This document shows, piece by piece, positions 1-9,721 of a stretch of 64,000 nucleotides of DNA (position 1 is its first letter; every line of letters begins with the position of its first letter). This DNA is from Rossellomorea aquimaris (lineage in GTDB: Bacteria; Bacillota; Bacilli; Bacillales; Bacillaceae_B), in contig NZ_JAIVAT010000007.1 of assembly GCF_020172085.1 (NCBI RefSeq), positions 1 through 64,000 of the forward strand, written 5' to 3'. Made by a program: the position numbers and the translations under genes. The notes beneath the pieces were generated by a model. It had not been told where the DNA came from. It ran no database searches and worked only from the letters and a program-made list of their open reading frames with translations.

Positions 1-107
<107 letters not shown>

Positions 108-210
108 CAAAGAGTCATTATTAAATGAACAACATTGGTCGATTCTCGACTTTCTTGACATCAATCCTTTATCTAGTTTTGAAGGAACAATCCTTCAATT
201 GAATATTCGT

Positions 211-326
<116 letters not shown>

Positions 327-334
327 AGATAGGA

Positions 335-368
335 AAAGAGTAGCTCATTGGAGTTACTCTTTTTTTGA
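335..368 (+). terminator. Intrinsic terminator of the rRNA operon
   Basis: AGAGTAGCTC and GAGTTACTCT form a 10-bp stem (one G-T wobble) around an ATTG loop. A run of seven T follows. Confidence 0.9.
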
Positions 369-419
369 TTAATGCGAATGGGTAGGTGGTGTTTCGTGTT
401 TAGGTAATAATTGGTAAAA

Positions 420-508
420 TACGCATAAAACAAAAAAATGACGCAAATATCACTGAAAACGACGCAAAAAATAAAATTATGACGCAATTCCCTCCGAAAA
501 TGACGCAA
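420..508 (+). repeat. Phased short-repeat array 1 (GACGCAA motif, about 20-21 bp spacing)
   Basis: Five copies of the motif, mostly (AAAAT)GACGCAA, start at 420, 440, 461, 481 and 502 (the first is degenerate, TACGCAT). Centre-to-centre spacing is 20, 21, 20 and 21 bp, close to two turns of B-DNA. The units share no other sequence. The 60 bp to the left (361-420) has about 17 G and 2 C. The sequence to the right becomes strongly C-rich and G-poor. The same design recurs at 12914-13008 and 43095-43163. Confidence 0.8.
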
Positions 509-520
509 TTCTTGCGGCCC

Positions 521-822
521 ACCCGTATAATTCTATCAATATAGATGTCCTTCCTACCAAATTCTTACCTACACTAAAGAGTTTTAACCAAAATGCCCTA
601 ATAAGTAGTAAATATAAACGAAAAATAGTCACATTTCATAAAAACCAGAATAGGAATCTACTATTTTATACAATATCACTCTCAAGTAAATATAATATGA
701 TCAATACTTCACAATCTGACCACCACCACAATCTAACCCCAACCCCACTCCCAATCAACCACCCCCTCAAGCACATCCCTTTCCTCTCCAACCAAACCCC
801 TTTATACTAAACCCAAACCCTA
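521..822 (+). other. C/A-rich, almost G-free leader before the peroxiredoxin gene
   Basis: No gene is supported here. The top strand is C- and A-rich; in 721-820 I count 1 G and about 51 C. It lies between phased array 1 and the ribosome binding site of the peroxiredoxin-like gene. A C-rich, G-poor, unstructured transcript is the kind of sequence Rho prefers to load on, but that role is inference. Confidence 0.6.
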
Positions 823-838
823 AAAGGAGGACTATCTC

Positions 839-1489
839 ATGACAACCACCAACATGCGCGAACAATACAACGAATACATCGCGAAATTCAAAGAGAAAAC
901 ACCTCAAGAAACACAGGATAAAATGAAAAAAGCCATCACAGAGCTTGAAAACTCAGAAGACGGTAAAGGTCTCCGCATAGGAGACAAAGCACCGAACTTC
1001 TCATTACCCGATGCTACTGGCAAGCCGGTTCAATTGAAGGACCTACTAAGCAATGGCCCAGTCATTCTAACATTCTACCGCGGCGGATGGTGCCCATATT
1101 GCAATATGGAGCTGCGTACCTACCAACAGCTGATGGAAGACATTAAAGCCACTGGCGCCGAACTTGTAGCGGTCAGTCCGCAAACTCCGGATGCTTCTCT
1201 TTCTACTAAAGAGAAAAATGAGCTCGATTATTTTGTACTAAGTGATGAAGGAAATAAAGTGGCAGATGACTATAAGCTTGTGTATAAACTGCCTCCATAC
1301 CTCGTAGATATCTACAAGGAAAAGGGACTTGATCTTGAGAAAGCGAACGACAGTGATTCCTGGACGCTTCCTGTTTCCGCGACGTACATCATTCAGCAGG
1401 ACGGAACGATCGCATATGAGTATACAAAAGCCGATTATAAAGATCGTGTAGAACCTTCTGAAGTGGTGGAGAAGTTAAAAACTCTATAA
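839..1489 (+). CDS. AhpC/TSA-family peroxiredoxin-like protein
   Basis: This 216-residue protein has a helical N-terminal extension of about 45 residues, then a thioredoxin-fold peroxiredoxin domain (APNFSLPD near residue 50, then FYRGGWCPYCNMEL near residue 81). The Cys-Pro-Tyr-Cys pair sits where the peroxidatic cysteine of AhpC/TSA proteins lies, and the FYRGxWCPYC form is typical of the peroxiredoxin-like subfamily. The likely role is thiol-dependent reduction of peroxides in the cytosol; the substrate is unknown. The start is fixed by AAGGAGG at 824-830. It is monocistronic: a G-poor leader lies before it and a strong terminator after it. Confidence 0.88.
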   Translation: MTTTNMREQYNEYIAKFKEKTPQETQDKMKKAITELENSEDGKGLRIGDKAPNFSLPDATGKPVQLKDLLSNGPVILTFYRGGWCPYCNMELRTYQQLMEDIKATGAELVAVSPQTPDASLSTKEKNELDYFVLSDEGNKVADDYKLVYKLPPYLVDIYKEKGLDLEKANDSDSWTLPVSATYIIQQDGTIAYEYTKADYKDRVEPSEVVEKLKTL

Positions 1490-1502
1490 GATTGTAATAC
1501 AA

Positions 1503-1550
1503 GAAGGCTTTATGGCTGCTTATAACAAGCGGACATAAAGCCGTTTTTTG
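1503..1550 (+). terminator. Intrinsic terminator after the peroxiredoxin-like gene
   Basis: GGCTTTATG at 1506-1514 pairs perfectly with CATAAAGCC at 1534-1542, with a small inner CTT/AAG stem, followed by GTTTTTTG. Confidence 0.88.
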
Positions 1551-1726
1551 TTTTATCCCGGCCCAATTGGGAAAGACAAAGAGTAGGGCGTTTGATTTTC
1601 TAGAAATTGTCATCGAATATTCACTCATAATTCTTCCTGAAGTGGTTCATATTCTCGATTTTTTCTAGTAAAATAGGAACTTAATTTGAGCATACTACAG
1701 GTAGTAGTGAAGAGAGGAGCATCCAG

Positions 1727-2278
1727 GTGTTAGAGAACAGTGTGATGATGGTCATCATTATTTTATTGATTAATATTGTGTATGTATCATTTTTTACAAT
1801 AAGAATGATCCTGACATTGAAGGGTTATCGATATTTTGCAGCGTTTGTGAGTACGTTTGAGGTTGTCATTTATGTGGTAGGTCTTGGGCTGGTACTGGAC
1901 AATCTGAATGAGATCCAGAATTTGATTGCGTATGCGGTCGGGTATGGTCTTGGTGTGATTGTCGGGATGAAGATCGAGGAGAAGCTGGCTCTTGGGTATA
2001 TCACGGTGAATGTGATTACGAAGGAGTATGATAAGGCCCTTCCGAATGAGCTTCGTTCCCGTGGATACGGGGTGACGAACTGGGAGGCGAATGGTCTGGA
2101 AGGAAACCGGATGGCGCTGCAGATCCTGACTCCCCGAAAGTATGAAATGAAGCTGTATGATACAATTAAAGAGCTTGATCCGAAGGCGTTCATCATTGCC
2201 TATGAACCGAAAGCGATTCACGGAGGGTTCTGGGTGAAGACGGTCCGAAATATACGTAAAGGAAAATTAAAAGAATGA
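1727..2278 (+). CDS. yebE: UPF0316 membrane protein YebE (DUF2179/DUF5698)
   Basis: The 183-residue protein has about three membrane segments in its first 85 residues and then a soluble DUF2179 domain (GYITVNVIT to the RKGKLKE end). Sequence and position match YebE, which lies upstream of yebG-purE in B. subtilis. Its function is not established; DUF2179 domains are thought to bind small ligands. The start is GTG at 1727, seven bases after GAGAGGAGC. It overlaps yebG by 4 bp (ATGA), so the two are translationally coupled. Confidence 0.9.
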   Translation: MLENSVMMVIIILLINIVYVSFFTIRMILTLKGYRYFAAFVSTFEVVIYVVGLGLVLDNLNEIQNLIAYAVGYGLGVIVGMKIEEKLALGYITVNVITKEYDKALPNELRSRGYGVTNWEANGLEGNRMALQILTPRKYEMKLYDTIKELDPKAFIIAYEPKAIHGGFWVKTVRNIRKGKLKE

Positions 2279-2475
2279 GTAAAAAGAAGTTATTATTCGA
2301 AGTGCAGGAGAATGAGACGATTGCAGATTGCCTGGATCGTATGAAGGATATGGGTTATATGCCTGTCAGGCGCATGGAGAAGCCCGTATTTGAGGAACAG
2401 AAAGAAGGAAACAAAACGGAGTATGTCCCTATTAGACAGACAATTGTCTTTGAAGGAAAGAGGATCGAGGAGTAA
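2275..2475 (+). CDS. yebG: NETI-motif protein YebG
   Basis: A 66-residue basic/acidic protein carrying the family's namesake motif at residues 13-16 ([13 protein letters not shown]). It resembles B. subtilis YebG, which sits directly before purE as here. No biochemical role is known to me. It starts at an ATG overlapping the yebE stop. It ends just before the PurR boxes of the purine operon, so the yebEG transcript may read towards the riboswitch. Confidence 0.88.
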   Translation: MSKKKLLFEVQENETIADCLDRMKDMGYMPVRRMEKPVFEEQKEGNKTEYVPIRQTIVFEGKRIEE

Positions 2476-2483
2476 AGCGCTTC

Positions 2484-2524
2484 AAATCCGAACATTAATT
2501 TTCAGACTTTTATTATCGTTCGAT
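2484..2524 (+). promoter_or_regulatory. PurR operator: two PurBoxes in opposite orientation
   Basis: AAATCCGAACATTAA (about 2484-2498) carries the conserved CGAAC core. ATCGTTCGATTATT (about 2515-2528) carries the same core inverted. The pair lies directly upstream of the -35 element, as in the B. subtilis pur operon. PurR binds such box pairs and represses when PRPP is low; binding here is inferred from sequence. Confidence 0.8.
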
Positions 2525-2530
2525 TATTCG

Positions 2531-2559
2531 TTGACAGGGTCTCGATATCACGTTATGAT
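2531..2559 (+). promoter_or_regulatory. Sigma-A promoter of the purine operon
   Basis: TTGACA at 2531-2536 and TATGAT at 2554-2559 are separated by 17 bp. Position fits: just after the PurBoxes and about 20 bp before the aptamer. Confidence 0.88.
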
Positions 2560-2579
2560 GGAGACAAATAAACCGAATA

Positions 2580-2650
2580 CCCTCATATAATAATGGGAAT
2601 ATGGCCCATGAGTCTCTACCTGACTACCGTAAATGGTCGGACTATGAGGG
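2580..2650 (+). promoter_or_regulatory. Purine (guanine) riboswitch aptamer
   Basis: P1 pairs CCCTCAT (2580-2586) with ATGAGGG (2644-2650). Conserved junctions and loops are present: ATATAAT, the GGGAATATGGCCCA hairpin and CTACCTGACTACCGTAAATG. The ligand-specifying base in GACTATG is C, which in this family means guanine/hypoxanthine rather than adenine. The aptamer is followed by a terminator, so guanine should switch off the operon by transcription termination. Confidence 0.96.
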
Positions 2651-2717
2651 AAAGTAGATGTCTGGATGCAGATCTCATGGTGTGGACCTTACCCTGATCA
2701 AGAGGACCATACTCTGT

Positions 2718-2782
2718 AAAATACCCAGATCAATTGCTTTCTCTCAAGAAGAGTAGAGAACAGTTGATCTGGGTATTTTTTG
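2718..2782 (+). terminator. Riboswitch expression-platform terminator
   Basis: AATACCCAGATCAA (about 2719-2732) pairs with TTGATCTGGGTATT (2764-2777) and runs into T6. The long loop (CTTTCTCTCAAGAAGAG) has its own small stem. This is the OFF state of the guanine riboswitch. Confidence 0.9.
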
Positions 2783-2803
2783 TTAGCGGGGTTCGGTAAA
2801 CTA

Positions 2804-2821
2804 CGGGAGGTGCCTGTCACC
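2804..2821 (+). repeat. GGTGCCTGTCACC-type palindromic repeat that includes the purE ribosome binding site
   Basis: GGGAGGTGCCTGTCACC is an imperfect palindrome (GGTG/CACC arms). Similar GGTGCCTGnCACC elements are, from memory, widespread in Bacillus intergenic regions. Here the GGAGG at 2806-2810 at its left end is the only Shine-Dalgarno-like sequence before purE. Confidence 0.55.
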
Positions 2822-2824
2822 ATT

Positions 2825-3304
2825 ATGATATCAGTAATCATGGGAAGTACATCGGACTGGGAGACAATGAAGCATGCGTGTGAGGTATTGGAGGAGCTTG
2901 AGATTCCGTTTGAGAAACAGGTGGTATCGGCTCACAGGACACCTGATTATATGTTTAAGTTTGCAGAAGATGCAAGGAATCGTGGAGTAAAGGTGATCAT
3001 TGCAGGTGCAGGAGGTGCTGCTCACTTGCCTGGAATGGTGGCTGCAAAGACAACACTGCCTGTGATCGGGGTTCCGGTACAGTCTAAGGCACTGAATGGA
3101 TTGGATTCACTGCTTTCGATCGTGCAGATGCCTGGGGGAGTTCCGGTGGCGACGGTGGCGATTGGAAAAGCGGGGGCTACCAATGCAGGACTGCTTGCTG
3201 CTCAGATCCTTTCAATTGAAGATAAAGAGTTGGCCAATACACTGGAAACTAGACGGGAAGCGCTACGGGAAAAAGTGATGGAAAGCAGTGATGACCTTGA
3301 ATAA
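2825..3304 (+). CDS. purE: N5-carboxyaminoimidazole ribonucleotide mutase, PurE
   Basis: This 159-residue class I PurE converts N5-CAIR to CAIR in IMP synthesis. The substrate loops GSTSDWETM and SAHRTPDYM and the glycine-rich [12 protein letters not shown] are all present, and length is normal. I chose ATG 2825 because homologues begin about six residues before GSTSDW. Its spacing of 14 bases from GGAGG is long; an in-frame GTG at 2810 overlaps that GGAGG, and a TTG at 2780 lies inside the terminator. It is the first gene of the pur operon and overlaps purK. Confidence 0.95.
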   Translation: MISVIMGSTSDWETMKHACEVLEELEIPFEKQVVSAHRTPDYMFKFAEDARNRGVKVIIAGAGGAAHLPGMVAAKTTLPVIGVPVQSKALNGLDSLLSIVQMPGGVPVATVAIGKAGATNAGLLAAQILSIEDKELANTLETRREALREKVMESSDDLE

Positions 3305-4451
3305 GAAGACGATACTACCAGGACAGATGATCGGGATTATCGGCGGCGGACAGCTTGGCAGGATGATGGCGCTGGATGCAAAAGCAAGAGGCTTTCGGGT
3401 CGCTGTATTAGATCCTTCTCCTGACTCACCATGTGCACAGGTTGCCGATCTTGTGATCACGGCAGGCTTCGACCAGTATGACGCTTTGTACAGACTGGCG
3501 GAAGAGTGTGATGTGATTACATACGAATTTGAAAATATCGATTATGAAGCGCTGAAATGGTTGTCTGAGCGCGCTTATTTACCTCAAGGGGCAGAGTTGA
3601 TCCGCATTACACAGGACCGCATCATGGAAAAGGAAGCCCTTACGTTGGCAGGGGTGGAAGTGGCTCCTTATGCTGTGATTAAACAACAGAAGGACATCTA
3701 TGATAATATAGAAAAGCTTGGCTATCCAGTGGTATTAAAGACAGCAAGAGGCGGTTATGACGGGAAGGGACAATATGTGATCCGTGAAGCAGGCCAGATT
3801 GAGGAAGCTGCTGCATTATTGGAGAACGGTCCATGCGTGCTGGAAAAATGGATACCTTTTGAGAAAGAACTATCCGTGATCATGACGCGAAATCCCGATG
3901 GACAGCAGACGAACTTTCCGGTAGTGGAAAATATTCATGTGGATAATATCCTGCATGAAACAATCGCGCCGGCCAGGGTGAGTGAAGAAACAGCGGCTAA
4001 GGCGATCGAGATGGCGAAGAGAATCAGTGAGACACTTGACCTTGTCGGGACGCTTGCAATTGAAATGTTCCTGACAGCGGATGGAGACATCTACATCAAT
4101 GAACTGGCTCCAAGGCCTCATAATTCAGGTCACTACTCGATCGAAGCGTGCGACTTTTCTCAATTCGCCCAGCACGTCAAAGCGGTATGCAACTGGCCGC
4201 TTGTCCAACCGACCTTATTAAAGGACGCTGTGATGGTTAATCTATTAGGAGAGCATATCGAGCCTATTATGAAGGCTGTTCCAAAACACCCTGACTGGTT
4301 TATCCATCTGTATGGCAAGGATGTACCGAAGCCGAAACGGAAGATGGGGCATGTCACTATGTTATCAAATGATATAGAAGAGACATTGTCAAACGTAAAT
4401 GAAGCGGGGATTTGGAAGGTGCAAGAAAAGATCGGAGGACGACTGGTATGA
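3291..4451 (+). CDS. purK: N5-carboxyaminoimidazole ribonucleotide synthase, PurK
   Basis: An ATP-grasp enzyme of about 386 residues that makes N5-CAIR from AIR, bicarbonate and ATP, feeding Pur[13 protein letters not shown] starts the preATP-grasp fold. [12 protein letters not shown] is the ATP-binding loop, and [17 protein letters not shown] is the family signature near residue 270. It overlaps the purE end, and ATG 3291 directly follows a possible GTG at 3288. It overlaps purB by 4 bp. Confidence 0.95.
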   Translation: MTLNKKTILPGQMIGIIGGGQLGRMMALDAKARGFRVAVLDPSPDSPCAQVADLVITAGFDQYDALYRLAEECDVITYEFENIDYEALKWLSERAYLPQGAELIRITQDRIMEKEALTLAGVEVAPYAVIKQQKDIYDNIEKLGYPVVLKTARGGYDGKGQYVIREAGQIEEAAALLENGPCVLEKWIPFEKELSVIMTRNPDGQQTNFPVVENIHVDNILHETIAPARVSEETAAKAIEMAKRISETLDLVGTLAIEMFLTADGDIYINELAPRPHNSGHYSIEACDFSQFAQHVKAVCNWPLVQPTLLKDAVMVNLLGEHIEPIMKAVPKHPDWFIHLYGKDVPKPKRKMGHVTMLSNDIEETLSNVNEAGIWKVQEKIGGRLV

Positions 4452-5743
4452 TAGAACGTTATACACGCCCTGAAATGGGAGCAATTTGGACAGAAGAAAA
4501 TCGTTTTCAAGCATGGCTTGAAGTAGAAATACTGGCTTGTGAAGCATGGGCTGAGATCGGGGACATTCCGAAAGAGGATGTTGCGAAGATCCGTGAGAAC
4601 GCGGGATTCAATGTGGACCGCATCAAGGAAATCGAAGAAGAAACGCGTCACGACGTTGTAGCCTTCACTCGAGCGGTTTCTGAAACGCTTGGGGAAGAAA
4701 GAAAATGGGTTCATTACGGACTGACTTCAACGGACGTTGTGGATACGGCCCTTTCATATCAACTGAAGCAGGCGAACGAGATCATTCTTAAAGACTTGGA
4801 ACGCTTTGTAGAAATCTTAAAGAATAAGGCAATCGAGCATAAACATACGGTCATGATGGGACGTACGCACGGTGTTCACGCTGAGCCTACAACGTTCGGT
4901 TTGAAGCTTGCCCTTTGGTATGAAGAGATGAAGCGTAACGTTGATCGCTTTAAAGCGGCTGCTGATGGAGTGGAATTCGGTAAGATCTCAGGAGCGGTTG
5001 GAACGTATGCCAATATCGATCCATTCGTAGAAGCCTATGTGTGTGAAAAGCTTGGTATCAAGCCAGCACCGGTTTCCACACAAACACTTCAGCGTGATCG
5101 TCATGCTCACTACATGGGGACACTTGCACTGATTGCGACGTCTATCGAGAAGTTTTCTGTTGAGGTTCGCGGATTGCAGAAGAGTGAGACGCGTGAAGTA
5201 GAAGAATTCTTCGCAAAAGGTCAAAAAGGATCATCAGCGATGCCTCATAAGCGTAACCCGATCGGTTCTGAGAACATGACGGGAATGGCACGCGTGATCA
5301 GAGGGTACATGCTGACAGCGTATGAAAATGTGCCACTATGGCATGAGCGTGATATCTCTCACTCATCCGCAGAGCGTGTGATCCTGCCGGATGCGACGAT
5401 TGCCCTTAATTACATGCTGAACCGATTCGGAAATATCATCAAGAACTTGACGGTTTTCCCTGAGAATATGCAGCGCAATATGGATCGCACACTTGGTTTG
5501 ATCTACTCGCAACGTGTCCTTCTCGCTCTTATTGATAAAGGGATGACCCGTGAAGAGGCATACGATACGGTGCAGCCGAAAGCGATGGAAGCGTGGGAGA
5601 AGCAAGTGGCGTTCCGTTCTCTTATTGAAGAGGATGCAACGATCACGTCCAAGCTGACGCCGGCTGACATTGATGACTGCTTCGATTACAACTATCACTT
5701 AAAACATGTGGATACAATCTTTGAACGTTGCGGCTTGGTATAA
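4448..5743 (+). CDS. purB: Adenylosuccinate lyase, PurB
   Basis: 431 residues, the same length as B. subtilis PurB. It cleaves SAICAR to AICAR plus fumarate and adenylosuccinate to AMP plus fumarate. The fumarase/aspartase-superfamily signature [12 protein letters not shown] lies near residue 260, with the [13 protein letters not shown] active-site loop near residue 140. The start is ATG 4448, overlapping the purK stop (ATGA), with GGAGG at 4435-4439. A 109-bp gap with a terminator-like hairpin follows. Confidence 0.97.
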   Translation: MIERYTRPEMGAIWTEENRFQAWLEVEILACEAWAEIGDIPKEDVAKIRENAGFNVDRIKEIEEETRHDVVAFTRAVSETLGEERKWVHYGLTSTDVVDTALSYQLKQANEIILKDLERFVEILKNKAIEHKHTVMMGRTHGVHAEPTTFGLKLALWYEEMKRNVDRFKAAADGVEFGKISGAVGTYANIDPFVEAYVCEKLGIKPAPVSTQTLQRDRHAHYMGTLALIATSIEKFSVEVRGLQKSETREVEEFFAKGQKGSSAMPHKRNPIGSENMTGMARVIRGYMLTAYENVPLWHERDISHSSAERVILPDATIALNYMLNRFGNIIKNLTVFPENMQRNMDRTLGLIYSQRVLLALIDKGMTREEAYDTVQPKAMEAWEKQVAFRSLIEEDATITSKLTPADIDDCFDYNYHLKHVDTIFERCGLV

Positions 5744-5764
5744 GTCCTTCTGACAAATGAATAA

Positions 5765-5799
5765 GGCAGGGGTTTTTAACGGAATCCCTTCCTTTTTTT
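5765..5799 (+). terminator. Terminator-like hairpin inside the pur operon (purB-purC)
   Basis: GGCAGGG and CCCTTCC can form a seven-pair stem with one mismatch, with a 14-nt loop and seven T directly after. It is weak and lies between two genes that must both be expressed, so it is either a partial attenuator or chance. Confidence 0.4.
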
Positions 5800-5852
5800 A
5801 TGAAAATATAGACTGAAGATTGGCAATTTTCAAGGAACAAGGGGGATTTCAC

Positions 5853-6578
5853 GTGGAAAAAGGTACGCTTTTATATGAAGGAAAAGCGAAACAAATTTTC
5901 AAAACGAACGATGAGGACGTCGTTTGGATTCAGTATAAGAATTCTGCCACTGCTTTTAACGGGGAGAAAAAAGCGGATATCGACGGCAAAGGGGTTTTAA
6001 ATAATAAGATTTCGAGCTTGCTATTTTCAAAGCTTGCTGAAAATGGGATACAGAGTCACTTTATTAAACAGATTTCAGAGGATGAGCAGTTGGTCAAACG
6101 TGTAAGGATCATTCCACTTGAAGTCGTGGTCCGGAACGTGATTGCAGGAAGTTTATCAAAACGCCTTGGAAAAGAAGAGGGGACACCCCTTCAAAAGCCG
6201 ATCATCGAATTTTACTATAAAGACGATGACCTTGGAGATCCACTTATCACGGATGATCATATTGATTTCCTGGAGATCGCCTCTCGGGAAGAACGTGCCG
6301 AGGTCAGAGAGATGGCACTCGGTGTGAATGAAGTCCTTCAAGGAATTTTCAAAGAAGCGGGAGTCACGCTTGTCGATTTCAAATTGGAGTTTGGAAAAGA
6401 TCGTAATGGAACGATTCTATTAGGGGATGAAATCTCACCCGACACGTGCCGTCTGTGGGACGCCGAAACGAATCAAAAGCTTGATAAAGATGTTTTCAGA
6501 AGAGATATTGGCAGTTTAACAGAAGTATACTCAATCATTTTAGAACGCTTAGGAGGAAACAAACTATGTACAAAGTAA
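5853..6578 (+). CDS. purC: SAICAR synthase, PurC
   Basis: 241 residues. It condenses CAIR with aspartate using ATP. Recognisable blocks are LLYEGKAKQIF (ATP loop), VVRNVIAGSLSKR, LVDFKLEFG and LLGDEISPDTCRLWD. The start is GTG 5853 after AAGGGGG, aligned with the family N-terminus. The last 13 bp overlap purS. Confidence 0.96.
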   Translation: MEKGTLLYEGKAKQIFKTNDEDVVWIQYKNSATAFNGEKKADIDGKGVLNNKISSLLFSKLAENGIQSHFIKQISEDEQLVKRVRIIPLEVVVRNVIAGSLSKRLGKEEGTPLQKPIIEFYYKDDDLGDPLITDDHIDFLEIASREERAEVREMALGVNEVLQGIFKEAGVTLVDFKLEFGKDRNGTILLGDEISPDTCRLWDAETNQKLDKDVFRRDIGSLTEVYSIILERLGGNKLCTK

Positions 6579-6820
6579 AGGTTTATATCACATTAAGAGA
6601 AAGTGTATTAGATCCTCAAGGAAGTGTTGTGAAACAGGCGCTGCATTCAATGGAATTCAAAAGTGTTGAAGATGTGCGCGTAGGGAAGTATATGGAGTTG
6701 ACTCTTCCATCATCAGTTGAAAACGTGGAAGCGACGGTTGAAGAGATGTGTCATCGATTACTTGCCAACCCTGTCATCGAGGATTACCGATATGAAATCG
6801 AGGAGAGTGTCGCTCAATGA
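6566..6820 (+). CDS. purS: FGAM synthase subunit PurS
   Basis: An 84-residue protein starting [10 protein letters not shown]. It is the small dimeric subunit that bridges PurQ and PurL in the three-part FGAM synthase of Gram-positive bacteria and may assist ammonia transfer. It has a strong AGGAGG before the start and is followed by purQ with a 4-bp overlap. Confidence 0.95.
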   Translation: MYKVKVYITLRESVLDPQGSVVKQALHSMEFKSVEDVRVGKYMELTLPSSVENVEATVEEMCHRLLANPVIEDYRYEIEESVAQ

Positions 6821-7503
6821 AGTTTGCAGTAATTGTATTCCCAGGCTCTAACTGTGACATCGATATGTACCATGCGATCAAGGATGAAATCGGTGAAGAA
6901 GTGGACTACGTTTGGCACGATGCTGATAATCTGGAAAACTATGATGCGATTCTATTACCAGGAGGATTCTCGTACGGGGATTACCTACGTTCAGGGGCAA
7001 TTGCCCGTTTCTCGAACGTGATGAAAGAGGTCGTGAAGGCGGCAGAGCAAGGCAAGCCGGTTCTTGGTGTGTGCAACGGATTTCAGGTTCTACTCGAAAC
7101 AGGACTACTGCCAGGGGCCATGCGCCGGAATGACAGCTTGAAATTCATTTGTAAAACCGTGCCGTTAACCGTTGAGAATAATGAAACGATGTTCACGAAT
7201 GGTTATGAGAAAAATGATGTGATTCAAATTCCGATTGCACATGGTGAAGGAAATTACTTCTGTGATGAAGAGACGATGATCACACTGAAAGAAAACAATC
7301 AAATTGTCTTCACGTATACAGATGAAAACCCGAACGGAAGCGTTGAAAATATTGCCGGGATCACCAATAAAGCAGGAAATGTCCTTGGGATGATGCCTCA
7401 TCCGGAACGCGCCATGGACACTTTACTAGGTAGTGAAGACGGGAAGAAACTATTTCAATCGATTGTGAAACACTGGAGGGAAAAACATGTCGTTAATGCT
7501 TGA
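6817..7503 (+). CDS. purQ: FGAM synthase glutaminase subunit PurQ
   Basis: A 228-residue class I glutamine amidotransferase that supplies ammonia to PurL. The nucleophile elbow GVCNGFQVL holds the catalytic Cys near residue 86. His and Glu are in [10 protein letters not shown] near residue 195. FPGSNCD marks the N-terminus. It overlaps purL by 17 bp. Confidence 0.97.
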   Translation: MKFAVIVFPGSNCDIDMYHAIKDEIGEEVDYVWHDADNLENYDAILLPGGFSYGDYLRSGAIARFSNVMKEVVKAAEQGKPVLGVCNGFQVLLETGLLPGAMRRNDSLKFICKTVPLTVENNETMFTNGYEKNDVIQIPIAHGEGNYFCDEETMITLKENNQIVFTYTDENPNGSVENIAGITNKAGNVLGMMPHPERAMDTLLGSEDGKKLFQSIVKHWREKHVVNA

Positions 7504-9721
7504 ACCAACTTCAACACAAGTGAAAGAAGAACAGCTTTATCGTGAGATGGGTTTAACAGACGAAGAATTTTCAATGGTGGAAAACATCCTCGGAAGAACA
7601 CCGAACTACACAGAGACCGGTCTTTTCTCTGTTATGTGGTCAGAGCATTGCAGCTATAAAAATTCGAAGCCTGTATTGATGAAATTCCCGACCACAGGTG
7701 AACGGGTTCTTCAAGGACCTGGAGAAGGAGCTGGGATTGTTGATATTGGCGATGATCAAGCAGTGGTGTTCAAAATCGAGAGTCACAATCATCCGTCAGC
7801 CATCGAGCCTTATCAAGGAGCGGCAACGGGTGTCGGAGGTATTATACGAGACGTATTCTCGATGGGGGCAAGACCTATTGCACTCCTCAACTCTTTACGC
7901 TTTGGAGAGTTGGATTCTCCTCGTGTTCAGTATCTATTTAAAGAAGTCGTAGCCGGCATTGCAGGATACGGAAACTGTATAGGGATCCCAACGGTCGGCG
8001 GGGAAGTTCAATTTGATGCTTCTTACGAAGGAAATCCCCTTGTAAACGCCATGTGTGTCGGGTTGATCGACCATAAGGATATTAAAAAAGGTCAGGCACA
8101 CGGTGTCGGCAATACCGTCATGTACGTTGGGGCGAAAACAGGTCGTGACGGCATTCACGGAGCCACTTTCGCATCCGAGGAATTAAATGAAGGATCGGAA
8201 GAGAAGCGCCCTGCTGTTCAAGTGGGAGATCCATTTATGGAAAAATTACTACTTGAAGCGTGTCTGGAGCTTGTTCAGAACGATGCTCTTGTCGGGATTC
8301 AAGATATGGGAGCGGCTGGTCTGACAAGCTCATCAGCGGAAATGGCGAGTAAAGCGGGATCCGGAATCGAAATGGATCTGGATCTTGTACCACAGCGTGA
8401 AAGAGGCATGACGGCGTATGAAATGATGTTGTCAGAGTCACAGGAACGCATGCTGATCGTCGTGGAAAAAGGCCGTGAACAAGAAATCGTGGATCTTTTT
8501 TCAAAATATGATTTAGAAGCAGTTTCAATTGGAAAGGTAACAGACGATAAACGCCTTCGTCTTCTTCACCAAGGTGAAGTCGTGGCAGATGTGCCGGTCG
8601 ATGCCCTTGCTGAAGAGGCACCTGTTTATCACAAGCCTTCTCAAGAAGCGGCTTATTATAAAGAGTTTCAAGCAATGGAAACAGCGGCGCCAGCAGTAGC
8701 CGATCATAAAGAAACGCTCAAGGCGCTCTTGCAGCAGCCAACGATTGCGAGTAAAGAATGGGTATACGATCAATATGACCATCAAGTAAGAACGAGCACG
8801 GTTGTGAGCCCAGGTTCTGATGCCGCGGTTGTACGTGTACGTGGTACGAGAAAAGCTCTTGCCATGACAACGGATTGTAATTCACGTTACTTGTACCTGG
8901 ATCCCGAAGTCGGAGGAAAGATTGCTGTAGCAGAGGCAGCTCGTAACATCGTATGTTCAGGAGCGATCCCACTAGCGATCACCGACTGCTTGAACTTCGG
9001 AAATCCGGAGAAACCGGAAATCTTCTGGCAAATCGAGAAGTCCGTTGAAGGAATGAGTGAAGCATGCCGTGAGCTTTCGACTCCGGTTATCGGTGGAAAT
9101 GTTTCCTTATATAACGAATCAATGGGGACAGCTGTTTATCCAACACCTGTAGTCGGGATGGTCGGACTGATTGAGGACGTCGATCATATTACGACTCAAA
9201 GCTTCAAGGATGCTGGGGATTCGATTTATGTGATCGGTGAGACACATGAAGAGTTCGGAGGAAGTGAGCTTCAAAAGCTGACAGAAGGAAAAATCTTCGG
9301 TCAGGCACCGAAGATTGATTTAAAAACCGAGCTTCGCCGTCAAATGCAGCTGTTAGAAGCGATTCAAAAAGGTCTTGTGGCATCTGCCCACGATATCGCT
9401 GAAGGTGGTTTCGCCGTTGCTCTTGCGGAATCGACTTTTGGAACAAAAGGATTGGGAGCAAACGTTGAGATTTCAGGAGAAAACAATGTGGCAGACCTTT
9501 TCAGTGAAACACAATCGAGATTCATCGTATCGGTGAAACCGGAACACAAGAATGAATTTGAGAAACTGGTACCAGAAGCGAAAGTCATTGGTAACGTCAC
9601 CGATCTTGGAGCAATTAAGGTGTCATCAGAAAATGGAGATGTCATTTTACAGGCATCTGTAGAAGAATTGGAGTCAGCTTGGAAAGGAGCGATCCCATGC
9701 CTGCTGAAATCAAAGGCTTAA
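7487..9721 (+). CDS. purL: FGAM synthase synthetase subunit PurL
   Basis: 744 residues, the short Gram-positive form. It converts FGAR to FGAM using ATP and ammonia from PurQ. It has the duplicated AIRS-like architecture: [20 protein letters not shown] near residue 95, the [15 protein letters not shown] glycine loop near residue 280 and [10 protein letters not shown] in the second half. It starts at ATG 7487 inside the purQ end and overlaps purF by 25 bp. Confidence 0.97.
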   Translation: MSLMLEPTSTQVKEEQLYREMGLTDEEFSMVENILGRTPNYTETGLFSVMWSEHCSYKNSKPVLMKFPTTGERVLQGPGEGAGIVDIGDDQAVVFKIESHNHPSAIEPYQGAATGVGGIIRDVFSMGARPIALLNSLRFGELDSPRVQYLFKEVVAGIAGYGNCIGIPTVGGEVQFDASYEGNPLVNAMCVGLIDHKDIKKGQAHGVGNTVMYVGAKTGRDGIHGATFASEELNEGSEEKRPAVQVGDPFMEKLLLEACLELVQNDALVGIQDMGAAGLTSSSAEMASKAGSGIEMDLDLVPQRERGMTAYEMMLSESQERMLIVVEKGREQEIVDLFSKYDLEAVSIGKVTDDKRLRLLHQGEVVADVPVDALAEEAPVYHKPSQEAAYYKEFQAMETAAPAVADHKETLKALLQQPTIASKEWVYDQYDHQVRTSTVVSPGSDAAVVRVRGTRKALAMTTDCNSRYLYLDPEVGGKIAVAEAARNIVCSGAIPLAITDCLNFGNPEKPEIFWQIEKSVEGMSEACRELSTPVIGGNVSLYNESMGTAVYPTPVVGMVGLIEDVDHITTQSFKDAGDSIYVIGETHEEFGGSELQKLTEGKIFGQAPKIDLKTELRRQMQLLEAIQKGLVASAHDIAEGGFAVALAESTFGTKGLGANVEISGENNVADLFSETQSRFIVSVKPEHKNEFEKLVPEAKVIGNVTDLGAIKVSSENGDVILQASVEELESAWKGAIPCLLKSKA

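Noticed and set aside
2780..2824. Upstream TTG start for purE
   Set aside because: It lies in the T run of the riboswitch terminator, and the added residues have no homology.
4160..4714. 184-residue minus-strand frame
   Set aside because: It is antisense to the purK-purB junction, both of which are secure genes.
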